From NCBI GenBank assembly GCA_009103225.1, contig RHPI01003009.1:37463-81719 (forward strand): a stretch of 44,257 nucleotides of DNA, in the 5' to 3' direction. The notes beneath the pieces were generated by a model. It was not told the DNA's origin. It saw only the letters and a program-made list of their open reading frames with translations, and ran no database searches. This DNA comes from Chlorokybus atmophyticus (lineage: Eukaryota > Streptophyta > Chlorokybophyceae > Chlorokybales > Chlorokybaceae). Both the position numbers and the translations under genes were made by a program. Positions 10,206-21,827 of this stretch are shown in pieces (position 1 is the first letter of the stretch; each line of letters starts with the position of its first letter).

Positions 10206-13200
10206 CTACCTATCATAGCCGGCGGTGCGCCAGCGAGCTGCCTCCTGAAACAAAGAATCAAACCCAGGATGTGCATTGCCCATTTCTGTTGTGGCTTCTC
10301 GCACAGCCTTCAACCCTTTCTGCGCAATTAACCCGAATACGCTGCGGGAGATGGAAGTCGGTATGCGGCGATGTTTGGTGAATGGTTGCAATGTCTCGTA
10401 AAATGCAAGCATCTGCGCACAGTAACACCAGGCGTCCATCAGCTCAGACAACACCATTGTCCTTGTCCATGACACAAACAAACCTACCTCATCAGCAGCA
10501 GCTATGGCCTCATTGAGCCAACCCCAATTGACATATAGTTGTAGCAGCCTGATGTAGGCTGTCAACTGGAAGCCATCATGGACACATATGCGATACGCTC
10601 TTTCAGCATCACCTGCAATAGAAGTCATTTATGCGACTCATATACTGAGCCTGGGCAAGGAGCATCATGGTTTGCATACCAAGTTTCTGCAGGCGCTCGC
10701 AAAGCAGTCCGCGACGCATCCAGTCACACGGCAGCAGGCTTGGGCCAGGAGCATCATCATCTTCATCATCATCAACATCATCAGACTCTGCCGAGCTGTC
10801 GCGTTGCTTGCCCTTGGGTTTGTTCTTGCGCTCTTGATCGCGCCACCGCAGGTACTCATACAAGTCCTGGTACATAGCCTGCAGGAATTGCATGTTGCAT
10901 GCAGTTAGCAACCCAAACTGGCGCAAGCATGTTGGGTTGGCTGCTGCAAGTAACAGTACCTGAAACATCTGATCGAGCCAACGAGCACACACGATATCTT
11001 CATGTTGATTGTCATCGGCCCAGTGCTCCTCTGTGCCTTGCTCAAATTGTGGTTGGGGAGGTGTTGAGGGTTGGGTGTCTGGGCAGTAGCAAGTCAGCTC
11101 ACAACACTGCAACTAATACCGGCAAAAGTGCTACCTTGCAGTGATAATGATCGCAGTACTGGGGTCGGGAGTCGCTTTCTTTCATTTGGCAATACGCGAT
11201 CACCATAGCTGCAAACAGCAGTGCGCGTTGCTTAAGTGATGTATGTGCCTTAGTGCAGTTGGATGCGATGGTATTGCTCCTGACCCAGCAACACTCAAGC
11301 AACGTACTGCTACAAACAGCTGTGGATGCTGTCTCACCCTCCAAAACTATCGTAAAGGGGCGGGGATTCATTGCGGTCATGAAAGCCATTGCTGGCTTTC
11401 CCGTTATCTTCATACTCACCTTCTGCTTCAGGCTCACTAAATTGCGATTCTGAGCCTGTACAGTAATGGTGCAGCTCAGATAGCAATAACACACTGTCGC
11501 ATCGAGTGCGACCTGAAGCACACCATGGAGCAGTGTCAGCATGCCAAAAGCTCTTGGGCATTACCTGAAGCACCATCTGGTGAGCGAGGTGCATTCTCAT
11601 CACTGTCATCATCCGCATCATTACCATCATCGCCTGCCTGCCCATTGTCCTCTTCAGCGTCGCCTTCAGCCATAGTGAACACGTCTGACCTAACCTGCCA
11701 AGTCAAGTACAATGTCATTCAATGATACAGTGCACGCCTTGCATTGCATTGCATTAATTGATAGTGATTGCGCACAGAAAACCACCACACACATATGCAG
11801 TGTCTGACACAACGCACCTGCAACAGCTGCTCCCAGCCAATTATGTCATAGAAGAACACCAGCAGATCATAAACTGCAGCTCTCTGATTCATTGGCAACC
11901 CGTAGTGTCCAGGACGCAGCTGCACATGACACGACCACATGTCAACCAACCACTCTCACACATATGCACAGGAACACAGCATCAGCTGCCTTCAGTCACA
12001 TAAAACTGACCGGGGGAAGCCCGCCTCCTTCACCATGCAAAGGCACTAGCTCCTCAGCTGTCATACATACAGTTGACACAATTTTGTGTCAGGAGCAATT
12101 GCAACAGGTTGCATCTGATGAGCAGCAATCAACGGCTGGTGACCAGAACAGATCACTATGTTCACTGCTGTCATCACAAACCTATCAATGCACCGATGCT
12201 TTCATCTCCAACCTCCAACTCTTCCTCCGCCAACCTTAGCACCTCTTCGAAATCGGGCTCAAGTGGGACAAAAGAGGGCTGGGTTTGTCGCGCTGCAGCA
12301 GGAGGATTTACCTATGGGCAAGCGTGTTAGCAAGGTGCCGGCATGGCGACCTACAATACACAATGAGTGCACTCACCAAGAAGGCGCTATCCTCGCTTGG
12401 AACAGGAGGCGGCATGGCGTTTAGGGCAAGCAGCGCAGATGCAAAATCTCCAGCTGCGGCTTGAGCTTTTGAAAGTAGCAGCCAACCTGGCACACATCCT
12501 GGAGCCAGGTCCACCTGCAAGCAAGCGGGTCAGAACAGGCACTAATTGCAGGTTGCATGCACAAGACAGCAGAGACACTCACCGCAGCCTGTGCCAACTC
12601 AATGGCGCGCGCAACATTGCCTGCTTCTAGTATTGCAAAACCCAAGGATACGAGACCAGGAGGCCAGTGAGGCATGGCATCAACTATGCTTTCAAGTGTC
12701 TCTGTGCCTGCTTGCACAGCAGCTAATTAGCAGTTGAACAACAGCGTTATCCTTTGTGAGATCAGGAGAGTTGCACTAACAATCTTGTGGGGATACGCAC
12801 GAACAGCTACTGGTGTTTGCTATATCTGACTACACGTGCGCACGCGTACGTGCCCCCACACAACCACATGTGCATTACCAGCTTCAAGGCGACCAAGAGC
12901 CCGCTGCACGGTTGCTACGTGCAGCACGACAGTGGGATCTTTTTGCAACATTTCGAGTAGCACGGTATCCAGTGCATGCGCAAGGCGCTGCCTGCGATTG
13001 AAATAGTCCACAAGGTAGCCTGCTAGGGCATACAATCGCCCTTCGCCTGAATCTGGGGAGGTGTCCAATCCTGTTGCAAACACATCGTCGCCCCACCTGT
13101 GACAAAGTACATGCCTTACACATGGTCTGGACAGAGCGTATCACATCTGTGCCACCCTACCATACCAGTCTGCTGGCCCCAGCATTCGTGCATTGTCGTT

Positions 13201-14172
13201 CAGCTTTTTCAGGAGATGCAAAAACTGTAACTCGTCTCGCACAGAAGGTAGAGCCGTCATGCGTCGAACGCAAAACCCTGCCAGGTGCTTGCAAGCACAC
13301 GCATACACAGGTTATTAAGATGCAAGGAATGCGGGACACAGTCACCTGTTGGTAGCGCTGTACCTGTGGTGTTATTGTCAGGCTGCGCAGGATGGCACTG
13401 ACAGAGGCACCATGCCAGACTTCTTGAGATAGTTTCTCATGCCTGTTGCCTTCCGCATCAACTGCAACCACCTTTCCACATATCCCGATCGGCAATGTTG
13501 ATAAGCATTGCATGACCCCGTGAGACACATATTGAGTGTGTGGCCCGCATGTAGCGCTAACCTTGAGTCCGCCTGGCAGCCGGAGCTCGCAGATGATGTC
13601 CATGCGCGCCAATGCTGCCAAAGATAACATGCACAGGTAGTTTATGTTAAGCCCTGCACTACCTGCATGCTTGACTGGTAGTACAACACAGCACACGCAT
13701 TGCAGCATATGCCTCAACTGAGCTAACCAGAAACGCAATGCAGGCGAATCTTGCATGCTATTGAAAAATGCTGCCGGTGCAGAGAGTGCTTGCAATTGCT
13801 TATGCATTGAGCAGTAGCAAGCATCTTACCATTGTAGCAGCAGTACACACCACTATTGATCCGCCACCCTGGCTGCCAGCGCGGGAACAGCCAGGAGCCC
13901 GCATTGGCGTCGGGAGCTTTCTCCAGCGAGCCGACAAGGGCAGCGAGGTAGGCCGCAATGGGAGCCTCGCAATCGCAGGCCAGCCCCAACACCCAATGGT
14001 AGTAGCCGACTTCTGGACCAGCGCCTTGCTTCTTGGCCAGCCAGCACAAGTCGGGCGGCCCCAGCCCAGATTGGCTGCCGAGCTGCTGCACAGACTGCAG
14101 CCTGGACTCCAGCACCTCCTTAAACTTCACCTCAACATGCTCAGGAGTAAATGCGCAGCTGTCCGAGGCCAT
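10206..14172 (-). CDS. ChAPs-family (exomer-like) TPR protein
   Basis: Chs5-Arf1-binding proteins (ChAPs) form the cargo-binding arm of the exomer coat, which carries selected membrane proteins from the trans-Golgi to the plasma membrane in fungi. About 15 exons: 14172-13830, 13614-13562, 13471-13346, 13287-13166, 13096-12879, 12710-12583, 12514-12377, 12311-12182, 12057-12011, 11919-11818, 11694-11565, 11512-11338, 11279-11135, 11097-10680 and 10612-10206, giving about 893 residues; fungal members are about 700-770. Family landmarks I recognise are GPPDL near residue 40, a YHWVLGLxC block with an AAYLAAL helix, GVYCCYN near 110, then RRMTALPSVRDELQFLHLL with LNDNARMLGPADW, TPR-like helices (ELAQAA, WLLLSKAQAAAGDF) and a C-terminal AERAYRICVHDGF. 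Oddities are acidic low-complexity inserts (DDGNDADDDSDEN; DDVDDDEDDD). The exon 2/3 boundary and a possible intron in the last exon are ambiguous because the frame stays open. Family assignment is from memory of motifs. Confidence 0.65.
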
Positions 14173-14860
14173 GCTTGCGGCCGGGGAAGGTTGTGCTTTC
14201 ACAATCACACCAACACAACTGGCGTTAACATCTCAAACCCCCAGGACGGCCATTCTTTACCACACCATACCACGCGCCATGTGGGCGCCCGTCTATGCTT
14301 CATCGACAGCATGGTGCGCTGTAGCATTACACCCGGCCGATAGCCAACACAATGTCAAGTGATTGCAGGGCAAACCAAGCCACCAGGATGTGTCCAACGC
14401 TCTGTCTCCCGTGTCACATCATTGCGCTGTGATCTCCAGTGCAGAAGGCTGTGGCTTAGCTGCCTTGTCTTGATGCAAGCTACACAGCAAAAACAACCGA
14501 GGAGCACGACCAGCACAGGAATCAGGTTCACAGCCTAGGTGGCAAGCAAACAGGCAAAGCAGCACGGACCAGCTGCCAGCTGGCAGCTTGGGTCCGCAAC
14601 CACAAGGTTGTTAACGCAGTTGTCCATGCCGTACGATCGTGTTGTGCCTGGCTGCCAATCGACGGCTGTCAATGCGTAGCTCTTCATTGAGGCAACGACG
14701 ATATCGGCAACTATAACGGATGAATATCGCAAGGCAAACTGGTGTTGGAATTTCCAACCCAACATAACGCACTCACTGCGTCAGCTGCGGATGTTGTTAA
14801 GATCAGATCTGACGTGGCATTAGGTTGACGTGGCGGGGGACGTCGGCGGCGACGGCGGCC
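14173..14860. promoter_or_regulatory. Divergent intergenic region
   Basis: This 688-base interval lies between the divergent starts of the ChAPs-like gene (14172, minus) and the conserved plus-strand gene (14861), so it should hold both promoters. No TATA box or other element can be named with confidence. Confidence 0.4.
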
Positions 14861-16701
14861 ATGTCGGCGGCAGTGGCGGGGGGTGACGAGACGCTGAGGA
14901 CCTACCAGAAGCAGTACCGTCCGGCTGCTGCTGCAGCCGACGAGCTCAACTACCCTCCGCTTAATGGCTCGGCAGATTACCTTGGCGAGCGCAATGGCGC
15001 AGCGGGTGCTGGGCGCAGAGGCGACCGCAGTAGCGGCGACGGCAATTGGCTCAATGCCATGTTTTCGAGAGCCTTGAAGAACTCGTACACACTTGCCTCT
15101 GTGGATTTGGTACACACACGCTACTTCCACCCTCCTGCCGCTTGTGCACTACTGTTGTGCATGCAGAACGCAATGTACGTTAGCACACACACACCAATTG
15201 CTTTGTACAGCTGCGAAGGCCTCCAGCTCGCAGAATTGCAGTCCAGCCTGACGACGTTGCCTCTCCGCCGCCGTATGAACCTGTGCAGAGTACGTCACGC
15301 AAATGCCTTGCTGCATTTCACGTGGATTTGTGCTGCATGTGGTGATGTTGAATGCTCAAACACTTCCGATACTGTCCAGCCATGCGTGGCCAGCATGTTG
15401 TCACAGGCTTGAAGTCGTTAACAAAGCATGTGGTGCGACTGTACAAGGTGTTTCTTGTACAGTCGCACCACATGCTTTGTTAGCAGTGTGGTTTGGTGTT
15501 GGACTGGTTTGCTGTTTGTCGCTGGTGACAAAAGTAACCCACCAATTATTGCACCTGTTCGCTCGTTACTCACACGCTCACCGCTTTGCTGCTGCAATGT
15601 GTGGGCGTGCTGCATTGTCATCTGGAAGTAGGTTTATAGTCAATGCAATGCCAGGCCGACCATGGTGGGTGCGCCAGTCGGATGTGCCCAAGTTCCGCGA
15701 GGGCACGTACGGGACTCGCTTCAAGCTGATGCGAATATGGGAGGGCGCCAGGGCTAGCGACGAGGACTTGGGCGTGGGGCAGTATCCTGTCAACTTTGGG
15801 ATAGGCGCCAGCATCAGCGTGGAAACAGGACAGGTGAAGTGTGTTACTTTCTTGCATCAAGACTAGCAACTTGTGCTCTCAACAGCATTTGTCACCATGC
15901 ACTTGTGTGTGAGCTGTACACCCTTCACGAGATGCTGAATGTGGTAGTGTTGGTGCAGCTGGATCCCGTTGTACGCTTAAAGGCGCGGTGGGCGACTTTG
16001 CGGTTTCTCCCAACACCAACACTAGAACTCAGACAGGTACCAGCTTAACTTATCTTGTCGGTGATGCCGCAGGTCACACACTAACACTGACTGGGTTGTT
16101 CAGCAGTGAGTTACTGCCAGCAGACACTCACATCATCATGTACAAGTTTACATGCAGCAGACATGATATACAAGTTGTGTACATGGTTTTGATTGTTGCG
16201 GCGTGTACTGTACATGCAGGATACATGCACGCATGATTACATGCATGTATAATCAGCGTAACTCTATACTGCAGCGATGGTTGGGTTAAAAAGAAGCTCA
16301 TTCACGTTGTTGTTTCTCAGGCCTATAGGCTGACCAAGAATCTGGCCATCGGCATGAAGTACAGGCTGCCTGTGTCAGATTTGGACCAGGGAGTGTTTGC
16401 ACCCGCACGTCTGCACGTGGCACTCTTTAACCCTGTCGGCAGCGGCATCCACCTCACCCCTTCAGGTATGATACAGCTTGTTGATTGTGCCGTGTCCCTG
16501 CATATATGCTGACTGGTTGTGTGTCTCGGTCTTTCCCGTTTAGGTTTGGAGTTTGATGAGAGGATTTTCCGGCTGGGGCCCGGCTCGCACCTGCGCCTGG
16601 GCGCTACAGTGGACCTGCCGAGGGAGTTTCCGCTTGAACCGGGGGAGCGTGTGTGGAACATTGCCATTCACAGAGCACAGCTCAAAGCACGCCTGGCGTA
16701 G
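14861..16701 (+). CDS. Conserved protein of unknown function, beta-rich
   Basis: Six exons, 14861-15109, 15211-15289, 15640-15833, 15959-16036, 16321-16465 and 16544-16701, join in phase to 300 residues ending at a TAG. The N-terminal 80 residues are Ala/Gly-rich and low in conservation. The core runs from PGRPWWVRQSDVPKF and GTRFKLMRIWEGA through VGQYPVNFGIGAS, then short alternating strands (LKARWATLRF, LAIGMKYRLPV, RLHVALFNPVGSGIHL, LGATVDLPREFPL), and ends LKARLA. The pattern of amphipathic strands suggests a beta-sandwich or small barrel. I believe it belongs to an uncharacterised family conserved in plants and green algae, but I cannot name a domain. A perfect long hairpin (15419-15482) lies in intron 2. 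Confidence 0.7.
15419..15482. repeat. Perfect 29-bp inverted repeat with 6-nt loop
   Basis: The left arm 15419-15447 and right arm 15454-15482 are exact reverse complements, separated by GTGTTT. It lies in intron 2 of the 14861-16701 gene. The arm contains GGTGCGACTGT, the same word that follows many units of the palindrome array at 3.8-4.2 kb. Confidence 0.9.
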
Positions 16702-17715
16702 AGATGACCACACACATTATGATGGGTTCACATTCAGTACTTCCACTGTATAGAGAAGACAAGGGAGCGTCTGAAAAGCGTCATCAAGCTTGCACGCGGT
16801 GATGTATGGGCATGTATGTGACCTTGTGGTGTAGTGCGCTGATGCTCAGGCAATGTTCAGTACGCGATTAAAGTAGAAACGTCGCACACATTGCTCGCAT
16901 TCGCTGTGCACATGGACAAGTGAGTCCTTTGTTGGGGTCCTTGCACATGTCCGTTCTGAGAATCTAGAGTACTCGACAGAAGTGTCACAACCAGTGCACG
17001 CAAGTGTAGTGCAGCAAATTGTCGCGGTGTCTCCTGCACCAAAGACACAGTGCCGCATCTTGACATGTGTATGCACTTGTGATTCTTTTGGAGTCAACAA
17101 CTGAAGCTTCCTCGAGTGTTGTTGTGTAAGCAAACTTTCGGACGTATGCACACAATTAACTGGAAGATCGGCGTACACGTTGGTCATTGACAATGTGAAT
17201 GTGCGCCTGCTGTATGCTGTGTGCTTGGTGACATATGCATGACACGATGCGTGAGCAAGCACGCCCCGCATTGTTTGTACATATGGGACATAGTTGACAA
17301 CGTCGTTGTGTTCAAAATGTCAATGTTCGGTTACTTGTGACTCTGGACTGGTCAAGCAGGGTATCAGTATGACACCTTATCAGCCACAGTAGTCAGCACA
17401 TACCACGTTTGACTATATATGTAAGGTACAAAACAGGTTGTGAAAGGTTTACAAGTAGTGGTAGATAGTGTCGTGCTAGTGAGTAGCTAGGCTACTATGT
17501 AGCCCGATGGTGTTATATGTAAATGCATGCATGCATGCGGTGTGCTGAGTTGATATGTAAATGTGCTTTGCTTGCGGTGTGCTTTGCATACGCGTGATGC
17601 AGCTTGCATCTTTTGTACAAAAAAGCGTGTACTTGGAATACAAAAAGCGTATGGCATGAAAGCAATCAGTTCCTTCAAAAACTCCACAACACGGCGGCTC
17701 AGTGACATGTGAGCA
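16702..17715. other. Intergenic stretch
   Basis: No supported gene. A 141-codon minus-strand frame with an ATG (17271-16846) exists but lacks family resemblance, sensible splice context or typical composition. The upstream region of RPP30 contains a TGCATGCATGCATGC run near 17525. Confidence 0.5.
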
Positions 17716-19988
17716 ATGCATTACGACCTGAGCTTGCCCGTGGCGGCAGCGGCGGCGGCGGCGGCGGCGGGAGCGGCGGGGGTGCAGGGGTCCAAGCAGG
17801 CCGTGGCAGGGACCGGCAGCAGCACTAGCGTCGTCAGCAGGGAGCTGCAGGAGAGACTCGCCACCGCCTTGCAGCTGGGTAGGGAGGGGTGCACTTGCTG
17901 TTCCAAAGAGGGTAGCTGTGGAGACTGCCAGTGTGTGACGTGCTGCTATGACAACAATCGCCCTATATGTAGATTCAATGCGTGCGCGTTCTCTCACTGT
18001 CATGAGCTCATCTTTCCTTGCAGGGTGGGACGCTGTTGCCATCAACCGGGTGGTCACGGGGCAGATAACTGAGAAGGATGTAAGTGTGGTGCCGGTGTAC
18101 TATCAAATCTACACTCATGACCATCACTATATATATAATTCCAGCCACATTGTTCATACTTGCGCATCTGCAGTGCTTGTCGTAAACCTGGACTGCGCTG
18201 CTAGCACGCAGCATCAAATGTACAAATCTCTTCTTTGTGCCAGCTCACAAGACATCTGTGCAGGCTTGCGCGAGGCAGGATGTTGAGTTGTTGCATACGC
18301 CCTCCAGTGCAGCGCGTAGTTGGCAGGTATTTTAAGTAGTGAGTCCTTTCATCTACTGTCTACCTATGCATGCAACCGTTGCACATTACTCGCTCTCTTA
18401 CATGCATACGCACACGCGGACAAGCACATGCACGCGTGCATAACCGACTCTTCAAGTTGATGTCTGTTTGGTTTTACACATTGTTGGTATGTCGCACACA
18501 GGAATTGCGCCAGTTTCATCGCCTCACACTTGTGGCTAGGGAGGTCAGCCAGACCGCCGCACTGGTAAGAGAAAGCACTACACTAGCCTTATCCCCACTG
18601 TGATGGTGCATGGGTGCATGCAGCTGCATTCTTCAAATCCATAACATACAAGCATGTGCGCAGAATGCAGCCAACCCAATATTGTCCACGTATGACATTG
18701 TCGCCGTCCAACCACTTAACGAGCGCATGTTTGAGCAGGCTTGCACCAGCCTTGAGGTACATGCGCGCATAGCAATAACACCTGAGTGAATTGTTATGCG
18801 TGCGCATGCGGTTGTGGGCGCGTGCGCATGCGCACCAGCGTGTTTGCATGTACGCGGGCGCGCAGGCGTTCGTGCCAATCGCCATCACAAGTCTAGGGAA
18901 GTGCAATGTCATTGGGATAAGTCACAATTTGAGCGTTGTTGTATGCATGCAGGTGGACATCATTACAGTTGACCTCTCCAAACGCCTGCCTTTTTGCTTG
19001 CGCACGGCCCTCGTGAAAAGCGCCATACAGGTTCATGCAAGCTGCATAGCGCTGTCCACACACTTTGGAGAAAAGCACACTGGACGTATTGGTGACACTT
19101 ACTGCCTTTTCCCCAATGCAGAGAGGTGTTGTCTGCGAGCTGGCGTGGTCTGGCCTTGTCAGGGAAGCCTCCACTACAAAGCGTGTTATAATTGGCACTG
19201 CACAGGTGGTTACGTGGCAAAAACAGTGTTGTTTACATAATTCTGAATCTAATTTGCAATAAAGTCACAACCGTGTGTGCAGGATCTTGTGAGATCTTTT
19301 GGGCGCAAGAATGTCATTGTTGCAAGCGGGGTGCTGCGGACAGCTGAGCTTAGGACACCTGATGACGTCATGAACATGTGCGCTTCTCAAACAGCCAACC
19401 TGCATGGTGCACTCAGTCATGTTTGGTTTGAGCTGATGTTGTTATGCAGAGCAACACTGTTTGGACTCAAGTATGATGCAGCGCGCGACGCCATCTCAAT
19501 CAAGTGCCGGTATGTGTAAGACTGTTGTTGTCATAGGCCTATGCATTGGTTGCTGATTGCTGCCTTTGCGCAATGGACGACACTGATTGCAGCAGTGTAA
19601 ACACTTGTTGACTGTATTGGCTTGCCGTAAGGACTCTTGTTATAACTGTCACCTTGGCAAGGACTTGTGCTTTGCTCGTTATGTGTAAGCAGCTCTGTGC
19701 TGACAGCATTTGCACTCTCTTGCCAGCTCGTTGCTCCTCCGAGGCGAGTCCCGCCGCACGCACAAGGCCACGCTCCGCCTCGCAGCCCCTCGCTGCTCAT
19801 CTGAGGAGGGAGCTGTTTCGACATCAAGCATGGATAAAGCCATTGCAGATGATATTGTGGTTCGTGAAGCAAAGAGGAAACGGGGCCGCCGAGATGAGGA
19901 CGCGACAAAAGAAGGTGGCAACACAAAGAAGAAGAGGAAGAAACGGAACAAGGGACAAGCTGGGTTGCTGTTGCGGGGCGGGGTGTGA
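17716..19988 (+). CDS. RPP30: RNase P/MRP protein subunit p30
   Basis: This is a subunit of nuclear RNase P, which trims the 5' leader of tRNA precursors, and of RNase MRP, which acts on pre-rRNA. RPP30 adopts a TIM-barrel-like fold and pairs with the Pop5 subunit. Ten exons: 17716-17878, 18024-18079, 18264-18326, 18502-18564, 18664-18756, 18953-19030, 19122-19205, 19283-19377, 19450-19509 and 19727-19988. All are in phase, giving 338 residues. Landmarks in order are WDAVAINRVVTG, FHRLTLVA, YDIVAVQPLNERMFEQAC, VDIITVDLSKRLPFCL, RGVVCELAWSG, KNVIVASG, ELRTPDDVMN followed by LFGL, and LLLRGESRRTHKA. The family norm is about 270-300 residues; this copy has an Ala-rich insert near residue 15 and a Lys/Arg-rich C-terminal tail (KKKRKKRNK) that should act as a nuclear/nucleolar signal. 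Introns contain alternating TGCGCA runs. Confidence 0.92.
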
Positions 19989-20597
19989 TTATGGCAGTGA
20001 TGAGTGTCGGTTATTGAAGCGTTCACACAACTGACTTATGCCAAAGCATGCTGAGTTGCTGCTGGCATGTTGCAAAGGTCAGTTGTTTGCATGCACGTGT
20101 CATCATTGAAACCATGCTGACTGCATGTTGGGAAGGGTCACTTGGCAAGTGTATTCAGGTGACAGACTAGTGCTGCCGCGGTGCCCCAAGGCCTCCCCCT
20201 GGTAGTGTGTGCTTTCTTCTTTTGGGAATCGGGAATGACAACAGCGGTTATTGTGGCGCATTTGAGGCAGAGGTTGTAGAGAACGACACTGACAGGCCAT
20301 TCATGCTACTGTCATGGCTTCTTCAACTCTGACCATCGCAGCGGCCTCAAGGTCTCCCCTCAGGGGGATGACACACATGCACACAGCCTGCGCACATACA
20401 GGCATTCCAACACCCAACTCAGACATACCTGCCTGTAAAGGACCAGCGACAATCAGAGTGCAGCACAACTGCAAACCATGTAGCGTTACAGGCTTCTGAC
20501 GCATACTAAACTATAGACAATTGCCCTGCACATGTAGGACCTAGACGCGCGCACACTGTCACACAACATATATACGTACACGAACTTTTATCAGCAT
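19989..20597. other. Intergenic stretch
   Basis: This lies between the convergent ends of RPP30 and the coiled-coil gene. No gene is supported. TGTAA read on the minus strand near 20486 could be the poly(A) signal of the gene ending at 20598. Confidence 0.45.
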
Positions 20598-21474
20598 TCA
20601 TGTTGGTTGAGGCTTCTCAGCTGTTCTCCGTAGCAAAACCTCACCCTTCTCGGGCACTGACCCCTTGTTGCTCTCGCTGAGCACCTGGTCAACACCCCGC
20701 ATGACGCGCGCAAACTCCTCATCTGCACCCGCAACAGACGTGGCCTTGTCTCTCCCGCTCCCGAGCACGTCTGCTTTGAGCAGCTGCAGGCGGTCTGTGG
20801 CAGCCTTAAGTTGCGCGTCCACGTCGGAATTGCGCGCATCCACTCGCCCTTGCAACTCCCCCTCAACCTCACATAATGCCGCATCCAGTGCTTTCTTCAC
20901 AGCATCTTGCTGAGGACGAGAGGTTGGAGTTAGGGGTTTTATTGATAATGAGACGCATGCAGTTGTGTGTACCCGCTGTTTGAGGGCGTGGTCAACGGCT
21001 TGGACGGCTGCCACAACGTCACGGACATTGCTCAGGAGGACCTTCTCGCGTGCTACCTCGTGCTCGCGAGCGACAGCTAGGAACTGGAATGGTCAAGCAT
21101 GCAAACACGTCATGAAAGCTACTAACATCGTACAGTTCACGAGCATTCTGTACTCGTCTGTCTTTCCGTATCCCTGTATGCAGGCTTAGCGACATGGTTG
21201 TTTAATTCTGTGATGTTGTCTATGCAGGTGATGCACGATTGCTGCTCCATAGAGTGTAAAGTTAAAATCAATCAACCTATGATATGTTAAGTTCTTGGCG
21301 CATTCATTGCTGTGTGAATGTCCGTGAGCATGCATTGAGACAAATGCCTGTCTTCACCTGGTCGTACTGACGCTTCAAAGCGTCCGTGCGCTGAGCGATG
21401 GCCACAGTCTCGGGGTGCGGCAAACCCCTGACGTGCCTGTACACGTGTGTCAGCAGCGTCCACAGCCTTACCAT
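20598..21474 (-). CDS. Small coiled-coil protein, about 179 residues
   Basis: Three exons, 21474-21358, 21083-20973 and 20909-20598, are joined in phase at clean splice sites and end in TGA. The start is the first ATG after an in-frame stop upstream; the 5' flank is a (GCG)n run. The sequence is almost entirely helical with heptad-like spacing: ALKRQYDQFLAVAREHEVA, VVAAVQAVDHALKQR, AVKKALDAALCEVEGELQ, DAQLKAATDRLQLLKADV. The N-terminal segment MVRLWTLLTHVYRHVRGLPH is hydrophobic-basic. No family is recognised; a subunit of a cytoskeletal, tethering or kinetochore complex would fit the size and coiled-coil character, but that is conjecture. It diverges from the 21828 gene with 353 bases between starts. 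Confidence 0.6.
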
Positions 21475-21827
21475 CGCCGCCGCCGCCGCCGCCGCCGCAT
21501 GAGCCTACATTACATTCCCGTAAGCAGTGCTGTTGTTAGGGTTTTGATGCCTAAAGCCCGCACCCAACACGAACATAATGTCCACAAGTCGCCAATAAGC
21601 TCACCAGTGCTCTCATCCAGATCCGATGAATTCGGTTTGATTTTGTCACTCCGGCAGGCGTATGTATCGACTGTACGGTATGAATAGAGGGACGATTGCG
21701 CTGCGCAGATTTTGCAGTGTACGGCACCAATTGCTCTGAAAGTGCATGTCACATCACATGAGGCATGTAGGCGTTGGCGGTGGTGGTGGTGCTGGCGGCG
21801 GCGGCGGCGGCGGTGAAGGCGGCTGGG

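Noticed and set aside
16846-17271. 141-codon minus-strand open frame with an ATG
   Set aside because: It has no recognisable motif, a composition unlike neighbouring exons and no splice support; it is probably a chance frame.
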